A stretch of 64,000 bases of DNA from Rikenella sp031549665 (GTDB taxonomy: Bacteria; Bacteroidota; Bacteroidia; Bacteroidales; Rikenellaceae): positions 1 through 64,000 of the forward strand of contig JAVBPJ010000001.1 of assembly GCA_031549665.1 (NCBI GenBank). The letters are read 5' to 3'. The notes beneath the pieces were generated by a model. It had not been told where the DNA came from. It did not search any database and worked only from the letters and a program-made list of their open reading frames with translations. Both the position numbers and the translations under genes were made by a program. Positions 53,782 through 61,837 of the stretch are shown here, in pieces (within the stretch, counting starts at the first letter, position 1; the number at the start of each line of letters is the position of its first letter).

Positions 53782-54816
53782 ATGGCAAGCTGCGAAAAGG
53801 AATGGCTTTTGGGCAAGGGTCTCGACGAACTCCGCGAGATCGCCGCCGCGCACGGCCTGAAACCCTTTGCCGCCGCGCAACTGGCCGACTGGATGTACAA
53901 AAAACGCGTCGATTCGATCGGTGCGATGAGCAACCTGCCGGCTGCGGCCCGCGAACGGCTGTCCCAAATGTACCAGGTGGGGCGCATCGCTCCCTGCGAC
54001 GTGCAGGTTTCGGCCGACGGCACCAAAAAATACCTGTTCCCCACCCTGAGCGGCCACTCGGTCGAGGCGGTCTACATTCCCGACGGCGACCGCGCCACGC
54101 TCTGCGTCTCGTCGCAGGCCGGATGCCGGATGGGGTGTCGTTTTTGCATGACCGCCCGGCAGGGGTTTCAAGCCCACCTGTCGGCCGGCGAAATCCTCAA
54201 CCAACTTTTTGCGATCGATGAATTCGACCGGTTGACCAACGTCGTGTTCATGGGCATGGGCGAACCGCTCGACAACCTGCCCCGGTTGCTGGGCGCGCTC
54301 GACGCGATCACCGCCCCCTGGGGGCTGGGGTGGAGTCCCACGCGCCTGACCGTCTCGTCCATCGGCGTATCGCCCTCGCTGCCCGCCCTGCTGGAGGGCA
54401 CCAAGGCCCACGTGGCCATCAGCCTGCACAACCCCTTTGCCGACGAGCGGCTCGCCCTGATGCCGATGCAAAAGGCCTATCCGATCGCCGAGGTGATCGA
54501 ACAGCTCCGAAAAGGAGATTTCGCCCACCAACGCCGGTTGAGCTTCGAATACATCCTGTTCGAGGGGGTGAACGACAGCGACCGCCACGCCCGCGGACTG
54601 TTGGCCCTGCTGAAAGGGCTGCCCTGCCGGATCAACCTGATCGCATTCCACCCCATCCCCGACAGCCCGCTGCGTGGCAGTTCCGCCGAGCGGATCCGCC
54701 GGTTCAACGCCCTGCTGAACGAGGGAGGCATCACCACCACCACGCGCCGTTCGCGCGGGCAGGACATTTTCGCCGCCTGCGGCCTGCTCTCGACCCTTGC
54801 CGGAGAACGCGACTAA
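53782..54816 (+). CDS. rlmN: 23S rRNA A2503 / tRNA A37 C2-methyltransferase
   Basis: A 344-aa radical-SAM enzyme that methylates A2503 of 23S rRNA and A37 of some tRNAs. Seen: the CRMGCRFC cluster (Cys115, Cys119, Cys122), VFMGMGEPLDN, SLHNPFADERLALMP and the YILFEGVNDSDRHARGL region. The C-terminal GGITTTTRRSRGQDIFAACG segment holds the conserved Cys that forms the protein adduct. The ATG at 53782 is used because the open frame further upstream runs through the tRNA. It is 37 nt upstream of rimO. Confidence 0.95.
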   Translation: MASCEKEWLLGKGLDELREIAAAHGLKPFAAAQLADWMYKKRVDSIGAMSNLPAAARERLSQMYQVGRIAPCDVQVSADGTKKYLFPTLSGHSVEAVYIPDGDRATLCVSSQAGCRMGCRFCMTARQGFQAHLSAGEILNQLFAIDEFDRLTNVVFMGMGEPLDNLPRLLGALDAITAPWGLGWSPTRLTVSSIGVSPSLPALLEGTKAHVAISLHNPFADERLALMPMQKAYPIAEVIEQLRKGDFAHQRRLSFEYILFEGVNDSDRHARGLLALLKGLPCRINLIAFHPIPDSPLRGSSAERIRRFNALLNEGGITTTTRRSRGQDIFAACGLLSTLAGERD

Positions 54817-54853
54817 TTTCCCTTCTTCCCAACGCCCTACACCCCGTCGCCCT

Positions 54854-56161
54854 ATGCCGATCCGCCGTCCCTCTTCCAAAAAATTGCACCTGATCACCCT
54901 GGGGTGTTCCAAAAACGTGGTCGACAGCGAACACCTGGCCGGGCAACTCGAAGGGTGGACGGTCGATTTCGACAGCGACACCAGCGACGCGCGCATCGTA
55001 GTGATCAACACCTGCGGATTCATCGGCGACGCCAAGCAGGAATCGATCGACACCATCCTGCGGTTGGCGGCGGCCAAAGAGGCCGGCCAGATCGACCGCC
55101 TGTTCGTGATGGGCTGCCTGAGCGAACGCTACCGCGAAGAGCTGCGCGAGGAGCTGCCCGAAGTGGACTCCCTGTTCGGAGTGAACGACCTGGGCGAGAT
55201 TCTCCGCACCCTGAACGCCGAGTACCGCCCCGAGCGCAAGACCCGCCGGCTGCTCACCACCCCGCCCCACTACGCCTACCTGAAAATTTCGGAAGGGTGC
55301 AACTGGGGCTGCGGCTACTGCGCCATTCCGCTGATCCGGGGCCGACACGTCAGCGTGCCGACGGAGGAGCTGCTGCAAGAGGCCGAAGAGCTGGCCCGCA
55401 AGGGAGTGAAAGAGCTGATCGTCATTGCGCAGGACACCACCTACTACGGCCTCGACCTGTACGGCGAGCGGCGGCTGGGAAGCCTGCTGCGCGCCCTGTG
55501 CCGGGTGGAGGGGATCGAGTGGATCCGCCTGCACTACGCCTATCCCGCCTCGTTCCCGCACGATGTGATCGAGGTGCTGCGCGACGAACCCAAACTGTGC
55601 AAATACCTCGACATACCGCTCCAGCACATCAGCGACCGTGTCTTGCGGACCATGCGGCGCGGCACTGACAAAGCCGAAACGCTGGCCCTGATCGGAGAAC
55701 TGCGCCGCCAGGTGCCCGACATCGCCCTGCGCACCACCCTGCTGGTGGGGTATCCGGGCGAAACCGAGCAGGATATGGACGAACTGATCGACTTCATTGA
55801 GCAGAGCCGGTTCGACCGCCTCGGGGTTTTCCCCTATTCGGAGGAGGAGGGAACCTACGCTGCCCAAAAATTCGAGGACACCCTGTCGGACCAGGAGAAA
55901 GAGCGGCGCGTGGAGCGGGTGATGGAAGCCCAGCGGGCCGTGTCGTCCCGGGCCAATCAGCGCTACGTAGGCACCGTGCAGCGGGTGCTGGTCGACCGCC
56001 GCGAGGGCGGTTTTTGGGTGGGCCGCACCCAGTACGACTCGCCCGAAGTGGATCAGGAAGTGCTTGTTACGTCCCGGGAGCCGCTGGCCGCGGGGAGTTT
56101 TGCCGAGGTGCGCATCACCGGCGCCGACGACTACGACCTGTACGCCGAAGCCGTGCATTAG
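54854..56161 (+). CDS. rimO: ribosomal protein S12 methylthiotransferase
   Basis: A 435-aa radical-SAM enzyme that adds a methylthio group to an Asp of ribosomal protein S12. Domains: N-terminal UPF0004 domain with three cluster cysteines (LGCSKN, NTCGF, MGCLSERY), radical-SAM core with GCNWGCGYC (Cys149, 153, 156) and a C-terminal TRAM domain. The LGCSKNVVDSE start and CAIPLIRG favour RimO over MiaB. The start at 54854 is preferred to one overlapping rlmN because it begins the conserved N-terminus. Confidence 0.95.
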   Translation: MPIRRPSSKKLHLITLGCSKNVVDSEHLAGQLEGWTVDFDSDTSDARIVVINTCGFIGDAKQESIDTILRLAAAKEAGQIDRLFVMGCLSERYREELREELPEVDSLFGVNDLGEILRTLNAEYRPERKTRRLLTTPPHYAYLKISEGCNWGCGYCAIPLIRGRHVSVPTEELLQEAEELARKGVKELIVIAQDTTYYGLDLYGERRLGSLLRALCRVEGIEWIRLHYAYPASFPHDVIEVLRDEPKLCKYLDIPLQHISDRVLRTMRRGTDKAETLALIGELRRQVPDIALRTTLLVGYPGETEQDMDELIDFIEQSRFDRLGVFPYSEEEGTYAAQKFEDTLSDQEKERRVERVMEAQRAVSSRANQRYVGTVQRVLVDRREGGFWVGRTQYDSPEVDQEVLVTSREPLAAGSFAEVRITGADDYDLYAEAVH

Positions 56162-56259
56162 CGCCGTCCGGGCCGCCCCTCCGGAAGGGAAGATCCCCTC
56201 CCGCAAAAACGAGGGAAGTGTACGATTCCGGAAAATAAACACCCCGCAACATTCGTTGA

Positions 56260-56291
56260 TTTGGCAAAGTGGCAAAGTTTGCTTAATTTTG
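56260..56291 (+). promoter_or_regulatory. promoter of coiled-coil gene and zapA
   Basis: TTTG (56260-56263), 20 bp, TAATTTTG (56284-56291): full consensus, 24 nt before the ATG at 56315. Confidence 0.7.
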
Positions 56292-56314
56292 CGAACCTGT
56301 ACTATACACCCTGT

Positions 56315-56611
56315 ATGACTGCGCTTTCCGACCTCGGCTTGATGGACCGGCTGGAACAAGAGATCCGGCAACTGATGGACATGAACCGAACTTTGCGGGC
56401 CGAAAATCACAGTCTGAGGGTGGAGAGCGAGAAACTCCGCAGAGAGTCCGACCGACAACACCAAACGATCCGCGAGCTGGAAGAAAAGCACAACCAGCTG
56501 CTGTTGCGGAAATCGATTACCGAGGTGGCCGGAGGAGTCCGCTCCGCCAAGCTACGCATCAACCGCCTGCTGAAAGAGGTGGATCAATGCATTGCCCTGA
56601 TGAACAAATAA
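56315..56611 (+). CDS. small coiled-coil protein upstream of zapA
   Basis: A 98-aa protein, nearly all predicted helix with heptad-like spacing of Leu residues (MDRLEQEIRQLMDMNRTLRA and onward). No signal peptide or membrane segment. It resembles a ZapB-type division coiled coil in size and character; with zapA following, a role in Z-ring assembly is plausible but inferred from neighbourhood. The start at 56315 follows a strong promoter; upstream in-frame codons would lie before the transcription start. Confidence 0.7.
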   Translation: MTALSDLGLMDRLEQEIRQLMDMNRTLRAENHSLRVESEKLRRESDRQHQTIRELEEKHNQLLLRKSITEVAGGVRSAKLRINRLLKEVDQCIALMNK

Positions 56612-56796
56612 GGGCATTACAAGAACCCCCGACGGCGGGGAACCCAAGCCGCCAAAGACGACACCGGTCGAAACGACCCCCGACAAAACAAGCACCCCGC
56701 AAGGAGCCAACCCGCCCGAGAGAGACAGACCGCCCAAGGGTCCGCCCGTCAAACGAGAGACCGCACGAGCAAACCGAACCAAGCGTGCCGAGAGAG
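56612..56796 (+). other. T-depleted 185-nt stretch before zapA
   Basis: Only about six T occur in 185 nt. The stretch is rich in C, A and G and lies between the coiled-coil gene and the zapA ATG. It stays open in the zapA frame, from an ATG at 56587, giving a 70-aa Pro/Arg/Lys/Glu-rich extension; I consider coding unlikely but not excluded. An unstructured, C-rich transcript of this sort could bind Rho. Confidence 0.5.
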
Positions 56797-57081
56797 ATGA
56801 AAATACGTGTTGAGATCGCCGAAAGACCTTACAGCCTGAACATCAAGGCCGAAGAGGAAGAGCGTATCCGCCGCGCCGCCGCCCGGATCAAATCCGAGAT
56901 CGACAAACTCAAGCGCACCCACGAGGCCTCGCTCGTTGAGTACCTCTCAATGGCCGCCCTGCGCATCTCGATCGAAAACGAAGAGAACAAAGAGCGCATT
57001 GCATCGTCGCCCGTTACGCTCCGTTTGCAGGCCCTGACCAACCAGTTGGATCAGTGGCTCGAAGGGAACTCCGCCGAATAA
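56797..57081 (+). CDS. zapA: cell division protein ZapA
   Basis: A 94-aa protein that promotes FtsZ filament bundling. The N-terminus (KIRVEIAERPYSLNIKAEEE) is the usual ZapA beta hairpin, followed by a long helix (LVEYLSMAALRISIENEEN) forming the coiled-coil dimer. The ATG at 56797 gives the standard family length; an upstream in-frame ATG at 56587 would add 70 low-complexity residues. It is followed by the probable 6S RNA, a neighbourhood also seen in other bacteria. Confidence 0.85.
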   Translation: MKIRVEIAERPYSLNIKAEEEERIRRAAARIKSEIDKLKRTHEASLVEYLSMAALRISIENEENKERIASSPVTLRLQALTNQLDQWLEGNSAE

Positions 57082-57203
57082 CCAGGGAATCGTCTTTGCC
57101 GTACAACCAACCGCAGGCCGCCCGAGCCTCGTAAAACAATCCGGCCCGTTCATGGGGAAGCTCCTCGTTTCCCGCCACATACCACAGAAGAGACCCACAG
57201 CCC
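57082..57203 (+). other. gap between zapA and 6S RNA
   Basis: I see no gene in this 122-nt stretch on the plus strand and no TAnnTTTG box near its end, so the RNA that follows may come from another promoter type or from processing of the zapA transcript. Confidence 0.4.
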
Positions 57204-57405
57204 GCATGGTCTCCTTTTGCTTTGCGATACTCAACACTTATCCCCTGAAGCATCCACTCTTCGGACGTAGGGTAGGCCTCACCTTCCTTCGCAGGAAGGC
57301 CCTCTGCCACGGGCAGGGGGCATTGGAAACCCCAAATCCTTAGGCCGCTTCAACCTGACAAACTCGGAGTTTCGTCAAACCAGTAAAGGAGACCATGCTT
57401 TTTTT
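57204..57405 (+). ncRNA. ssrS: probable 6S RNA
   Basis: GCATGGTCTCCTTT (57204-57217) pairs perfectly with AAAGGAGACCATGC (57385-57398) to close a structure of about 195 nt, followed by seven T (57399-57405). Within it lie a 3'-side hairpin (TGAC-AAACT/AGTTT-C-GTCA, about 57355-57375) and GC-rich apical stems (CTTCC/GGAAG, CTGCC/GGCAG). A long closing stem, a bubble with a hairpin on its 3' side, the size and the position after zapA all fit 6S RNA, which binds RNA polymerase in stationary phase. Covariance has not been tested. Confidence 0.72.
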
Positions 57406-57438
57406 ATTACACACCACTAACCAACACCAGACAACACC

Positions 57439-58980
57439 ATGGATATACTCACCCTCGTCATAAGCGCCCTGGCCGCCGCCGCAGTAGCGAGCTACGCCGC
57501 CTATGTCGTCATCTACCGATCGACCGAAAAGCGTCGCTCGGCCATCCTCCGCGAAGCCGAACAGGACGGAGAACTGCTCAAAAAAGAGAAGATGCTGCAA
57601 GCCAAAGAGCGCTTCATCCAACTCAAGGCCGAACACGAACAACAGACCAACGAACGCAACAACCGCATCGCCCAGGTCGAGTCGCGCCAAAAACAACGCG
57701 AACAACAACTGGGGCAGGAACAGGAACAACTCAACCGCCGCGTCCGCGAATTCGACCAAACCAAAGCGCGGGTCGAAAACGAACTGGCCTCGCTGGCCAA
57801 CCGCAAAGAGGAACTCGACCGGCTGACCCGCGAACAGATCGTCAAACTCGAACAAATCAGCAACCTCTCGATCGAAGAGGCCAAGTCCCAACTGGTCGAA
57901 CAACTCAAAGCCGAAGCCAAAACCGAGGCCATGAGCTACATCAACGACATCATGGACGAGGCGAAAATGACCGCCAACAAAGAGGCCAAAAAGATCGTCG
58001 TACAAAGCATCCAGCGCGTGGCCACCGAAGCCGCCGTCGAAAACTCCGTGACCGTTTTCAACATCGACTCGGACGAAGTGAAGGGACGCATCATCGGCCG
58101 CGAGGGCCGCAATATCCGCGCCCTGGAGGCCGCCACGGGCGTCGAAATCATCGTGGACGACACCCCCGAGGCCATCATCCTGTCGGGTTTCGATCCCGTA
58201 CGCCGCGAAATCGCCCGGCTGGCCCTGCACCAGCTCGTTTCGGACGGACGGATCCACCCCGCACGCATCGAAGAGGTGGTGGCTAAAGTCCACAAACAGA
58301 TCGAAGAAGAGATCATCGAGATCGGCAAACGCACCGCCATCGACCTCGGCATCCACGGCCTGAACCCCGAACTGATCCGCCTGATCGGCAAAATGAAATA
58401 CCGCTCGTCGTACGGCCAAAACCTGCTGCAACACTCGCGCGAGGTGGCCAACCTGTCGGGCATCATGGCCGCCGAGCTGGGCCTCGACCCCAAGCTGGCC
58501 CGCCGCGCCGGACTGCTGCACGACATCGGCAAGGTACCCGACGACGAACCCGAACTGCCCCACGCCGCCATCGGGATGAAGTTGGCCGAAAAATACAAGG
58601 AGCGCCCCGAAGTGGTCAACGCCATCGGCGCCCACCACGACGAAATCGAGATGACCACCCTGATCGCCCCCATCGTGCAGGTGTGCGACGCGATCTCGGG
58701 AGCGCGTCCGGGAGCCCGCCGCGAGGTGGTGGACTCCTACATCAAGCGCCTCAAAGAGATGGAAGAGATTGCACTGGCCCACCAGGGTGTGCTGAAGACC
58801 TACGCCATCCAGGCCGGCCGCGAACTGCGGGTGATTGTCGGAAGCGAGAAGATCAGCGACCAGCAGGCCGAAATCCTTTCGCACGACATCGCCAAAAAGA
58901 TCCAGGACGAAATGACCTACCCGGGCCAGGTGAAGATCACCGTGATCCGCGAAACCCGCTCGGTAAGCTACGCCAAATAA
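57439..58980 (+). CDS. rny: ribonuclease Y
   Basis: A 513-aa membrane-anchored endoribonuclease that initiates mRNA decay. Domains: N-terminal membrane segment (about 4-26), a long charged coiled coil (about 30-190), KH domain with GRIIGREGRNIRALEAATGVEIIVDD pieces (about 215-280) and an HD domain with RAGLLHDIGKVPDD and HHDEIE. All metal-binding residues are present. The leader (57406-57438) is A/C-rich with almost no G and no Shine-Dalgarno. It follows the 6S terminator. Confidence 0.96.
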   Translation: MDILTLVISALAAAAVASYAAYVVIYRSTEKRRSAILREAEQDGELLKKEKMLQAKERFIQLKAEHEQQTNERNNRIAQVESRQKQREQQLGQEQEQLNRRVREFDQTKARVENELASLANRKEELDRLTREQIVKLEQISNLSIEEAKSQLVEQLKAEAKTEAMSYINDIMDEAKMTANKEAKKIVVQSIQRVATEAAVENSVTVFNIDSDEVKGRIIGREGRNIRALEAATGVEIIVDDTPEAIILSGFDPVRREIARLALHQLVSDGRIHPARIEEVVAKVHKQIEEEIIEIGKRTAIDLGIHGLNPELIRLIGKMKYRSSYGQNLLQHSREVANLSGIMAAELGLDPKLARRAGLLHDIGKVPDDEPELPHAAIGMKLAEKYKERPEVVNAIGAHHDEIEMTTLIAPIVQVCDAISGARPGARREVVDSYIKRLKEMEEIALAHQGVLKTYAIQAGRELRVIVGSEKISDQQAEILSHDIAKKIQDEMTYPGQVKITVIRETRSVSYAK

Positions 58981-59004
58981 CCTCTCCGATGGTATACTAA
59001 TTAA

Positions 59005-59040
59005 GCAGGCGGCCCCTCAAAGGGCCGCCTGCTTTCGTTT
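59005..59040 (+). terminator. rny terminator
   Basis: GCAGGCGGCCC (59005-59015) with GGGCCGCCTGC (59022-59032), an 11-bp perfect stem, followed by TTTCGTTT. Confidence 0.8.
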
Positions 59041-59083
59041 AATCGGCGAGCGTTTGTGGTGCGTTTGGCAAACGCGGGAGCGC

Positions 59084-59737
59084 TTATTTCAGTTTTTCGC
59101 TGTCGCGGATAAAGATTTCCATCCCCTTGTCGGTCAGCGGGTGGTTCAGCAGCCCCAGGATGGCGGAAAGCGGGCAGGTGGCCACGTGGGCGCCTACCTC
59201 GGTGCATTGGATGATGTGCTGGGTGTGGCGGATCGAAGCGGCCAGCACCTGCGTGGGAAGCGAATAGGTGTCGAACAGGTCGACGATGGCGGCCACCAGC
59301 GCAACGCCGTCCGAACTGATGTCGTCGAGCCGGCCCACGAAGGGCGACACGTAGGCCGCGCCCGCCTTGGCGGCCAGCAACGCCTGTCCCGAGGTGAACA
59401 CCAGCGTGCAGTTGGTCCGGATGCCGTGATCCGTAAAATACTTGATGGCGCGGATGCCGTCGGCCGTGCAGGGCACCTTGACCACGATCTGCGGGTGGAG
59501 TTTCGCCAGGCGGCTCCCTTCGGCGATCATCCCGTCGTAGTCGGTGGAAAGCACCTCGGCCGAGATGTCGCCCTTGACCAGTTCGCAAATGGCCAGGTAG
59601 TGTTTTTCGATCGCTTCGGTGCCGTGTACCCCCTCCTTAGCCATCAGCGAGGGGTTGGTGGTTACGCCGTCGATGATGCCCAGCGAGGCTCCCTGCCGGA
59701 TTTGGTCGAGGTTGGCGGTGTCGAGGAAGAATTTCAT
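59084..59737 (-). CDS. transaldolase / fructose-6-phosphate aldolase (TalC/FSA type)
   Basis: A 217-aa short transaldolase. Seen: FFLDTANLDQIRQ, GVTTNPSLMAKEG, the Schiff-base Lys87 in VVKVPCT, and TLVFTSGQALLAAKAGA. Proteins of this subfamily are either true transaldolases or fructose-6-phosphate aldolases; sequence alone does not settle it, although most Bacteroidetes copies are annotated as transaldolase. It acts with rpiB in pentose phosphate interconversion. It is 31 nt after tsaE, at the end of the porX operon. Confidence 0.9.
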   Translation of the reverse strand: MKFFLDTANLDQIRQGASLGIIDGVTTNPSLMAKEGVHGTEAIEKHYLAICELVKGDISAEVLSTDYDGMIAEGSRLAKLHPQIVVKVPCTADGIRAIKYFTDHGIRTNCTLVFTSGQALLAAKAGAAYVSPFVGRLDDISSDGVALVAAIVDLFDTYSLPTQVLAASIRHTQHIIQCTEVGAHVATCPLSAILGLLNHPLTDKGMEIFIRDSEKLK

Positions 59738-59768
59738 AACAAAGTGGATTTGAGGTTTCTATGGATTC

Positions 59769-60185
59769 TTAAAACAATTCGAGGGTACGGCTGTTGTCGT
59801 CGTTCACGGTCAGGCGAACGCGTAGGGTCTCTTCAGGCAGGAGTTCTTCGATCTTTTCGGGCCACTCGATCAAACAGAGCGAGCCGCCGAAGAAATACTC
59901 CTCGTACCCGAAGTCGAACGCCTCTTCAACGGTCTTGATGCGGTAAAAGTCGAAGTGGTAGATCGGCTCTCCGTCCCGGTCGTGATAGGCGTTGACGATG
60001 GCGAACGTGGGACTGGTAACGATTTCGTCGACTCCCCGCTCTTCGCACAGCGCCTTGATCAGGGTCGTTTTTCCCGCGCCCATTTCGCCGTAAAAGGCCA
60101 CGATGCGCCGACCCTCCAGGCTGGCCAGCAATTCGCGGGCGGCGTCGGAAACTTCCGAAAGGCTGCGTATGCGGATCGGCTCCAT
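59769..60185 (-). CDS. tsaE: tRNA t6A biosynthesis ATPase TsaE
   Basis: A 138-aa ATPase required with TsaB, TsaC and TsaD for the t6A37 modification of ANN-decoding tRNAs. Seen: Walker A GEMGAGKTT (33-41), TSPTFAIVNAY, YHFDFYRIKTVEEAFDFGYEEYF pieces and the LIEWPEK motif. Normal length. It starts four nt after the porX stop, a linkage seen in other Bacteroidetes. Confidence 0.93.
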   Translation of the reverse strand: MEPIRIRSLSEVSDAARELLASLEGRRIVAFYGEMGAGKTTLIKALCEERGVDEIVTSPTFAIVNAYHDRDGEPIYHFDFYRIKTVEEAFDFGYEEYFFGGSLCLIEWPEKIEELLPEETLRVRLTVNDDNSRTLELF

Positions 60186-60189
60186 GGGC

Positions 60190-61740
60190 TTACCGGGGTT
60201 TGAGTACGATATAGGGAACGATCATCTCCTCCATCGAGATGCCGCCATGCTGAAACGTGTTTTTGTAGTGGCGGACGTTTTGGTTGAAGTTGTTGGGGTA
60301 GACCAGAAAATCGCGCCCCGAGGCGAAAATGTAGGCCGAGGTGATGTTGCTCTGGGGCAGGTGCGCCTCGGCGGGCTTGGTGATGGCAAAAACCTCCTTG
60401 GAGTTGTAATTCAGGTTGCGGCCGCTTTTGTAGCGCAGGTTGGGCGAGGTTTCGCGGTCGCCCACCACCCGTACCGGATTGTCGACCCGGATGGTGCCGT
60501 GGTCGGAGGTGATGACCACCGTATGCCCCTGCTCCGAGAGGAGTTTGAGTAGTTCCAACAGGTCGGAGTGTTCGAACCACGAACGGGTGAGCGAACGGAA
60601 AGCCACCTCCTCTTCGCTCAATTCGCGGAGTACTGCGTTCTCGGTGCGGGCGTGCGAGAGGATGTCGAGAAAATTGTAGACAATCACCGACAGGTCGGCC
60701 TGATGCACGCGGGCGATCGATTCGAGCAGCCGTTTGCCGTGTTCGGGGCGGGTCAGTTTGTCGAACGTGAATTTGTAGGGTTTTCCCAGTTGCTGCAATT
60801 GCCGGCGCAGGAAATCCTCCTCGTAGCGGTTTTTTCCTCCCTCCTGGTTGTCGTTGAGCCACAGGTCGGGCATCAGTTCGGAGATGGCCAGCGGGGTCAG
60901 TCCGGCGAACAGGGCGTTGCGGGCATACTGGGTGGCGGTGGGCAGGATGGCGCAGTAGAACTCTTCGGCGGCGACTTCGAAATGGCCGGAAAGGATCGGG
61001 CGGATCATCAGCCACTGGTCGTACCGGAAGTTGTCGATCAGCAGGAAGGTGGTTTTTTTCGACTTGTCGACCACCGGAAACAGCCGCTGGCGCAACAGGG
61101 TGTGCGACAGGGTGGGACGGTCGGGGTCGCTGTCGTCGAACCATTTCAGGTAGCGGGCCTTGACAAAACGCGCGAACAGTTGGTTCGCTTCGTTCATCTG
61201 GTAGGAGAATATTTCGCGGACGCTGCTGTCGTTCGATTCCGAGAGCTCGATGTCCCATCCGGCGAGTTTGCGGTAGATGTTGGCCCAGTCGGCAAAGGTG
61301 CGGGCGTCGGAGAGTTGCAGGGAGATTTTGCCGAAATCGCTCCGGTAGTCTGCCGTGCTCCGTTCGGTAACCAGTTGCTGCTGGTGGACGTTTTTCTTGA
61401 TGGAGAGCAGCACCTGGTTGGGGTTGACGGGCTTGATGAGGTAGTCGGCGATTTTGCTGCCGACGGCCCGGTCCATGATGTTCTCCTCCTCGCTTTTGGT
61501 TACCATCACCACGGGGGTGGTGGGGGCGAAGTTCTTCAGGTGCGGCAGCACTTCGAGTCCGGTCATGCCGGGCATCATCTCGTCGAGGATGATCAGGTCG
61601 AACAACCGCTGTTGAACCAGTTCGATGGCGTCGTAGGCGTTGTTGCAACACTCCACCTCGTACCCTTTTTCCTGCAGGAACAGTACGTGGGGTTTGAGAA
61701 GTTCGATCTCGTCGTCGACCCAAAGGATTTTCCCGTTCAT
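60190..61740 (-). CDS. porX: PorX response regulator with PglZ phosphodiesterase-like domain
   Basis: A 516-aa protein: REC domain (1-120) with DDE (9-11), phospho-acceptor Asp53 in LILDEMMPG and the YLIKPVN lysine; a helical linker (about 120-210); and a PglZ domain of the alkaline-phosphatase superfamily (about 210-516) with the metal-binding LLIDNFRYDQW and VITSDHGTIRVD motifs. In Porphyromonas, PorX is phosphorylated by PorY and controls type IX secretion genes; its PglZ domain hydrolyses oligonucleotides. The start at 61740 (MNGKILWVDDE) is the usual one. First gene of porX-tsaE-transaldolase. Confidence 0.9.
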   Translation of the reverse strand: MNGKILWVDDEIELLKPHVLFLQEKGYEVECCNNAYDAIELVQQRLFDLIILDEMMPGMTGLEVLPHLKNFAPTTPVVMVTKSEEENIMDRAVGSKIADYLIKPVNPNQVLLSIKKNVHQQQLVTERSTADYRSDFGKISLQLSDARTFADWANIYRKLAGWDIELSESNDSSVREIFSYQMNEANQLFARFVKARYLKWFDDSDPDRPTLSHTLLRQRLFPVVDKSKKTTFLLIDNFRYDQWLMIRPILSGHFEVAAEEFYCAILPTATQYARNALFAGLTPLAISELMPDLWLNDNQEGGKNRYEEDFLRRQLQQLGKPYKFTFDKLTRPEHGKRLLESIARVHQADLSVIVYNFLDILSHARTENAVLRELSEEEVAFRSLTRSWFEHSDLLELLKLLSEQGHTVVITSDHGTIRVDNPVRVVGDRETSPNLRYKSGRNLNYNSKEVFAITKPAEAHLPQSNITSAYIFASGRDFLVYPNNFNQNVRHYKNTFQHGGISMEEMIVPYIVLKPR

Positions 61741-61764
61741 AGTCAATTCGCGTTGTCTGTCCTT

Positions 61765-61772
61765 CAAAGGTA
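61765..61772 (-). promoter_or_regulatory. -7 box of porX promoter
   Basis: TACCTTTG on the minus strand, 24 nt before the porX ATG. Confidence 0.55.
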
Positions 61773-61837
61773 CGTTTTTTTGGATTACCGGCCGATCCCG
61801 CCCGGAAGGCGGAGAGGGGTCTCGGGGAGCGGAGAGC

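Noticed and set aside
57014..57310. Minus-strand ORF of 98 codons over zapA end and the 6S locus
   Set aside because: Its middle part looks protein-like, but its 3' end is antisense to zapA and its 5' part overlaps the structured RNA; the closing stem and U-run show plus-strand transcription, and no minus-strand promoter is seen.
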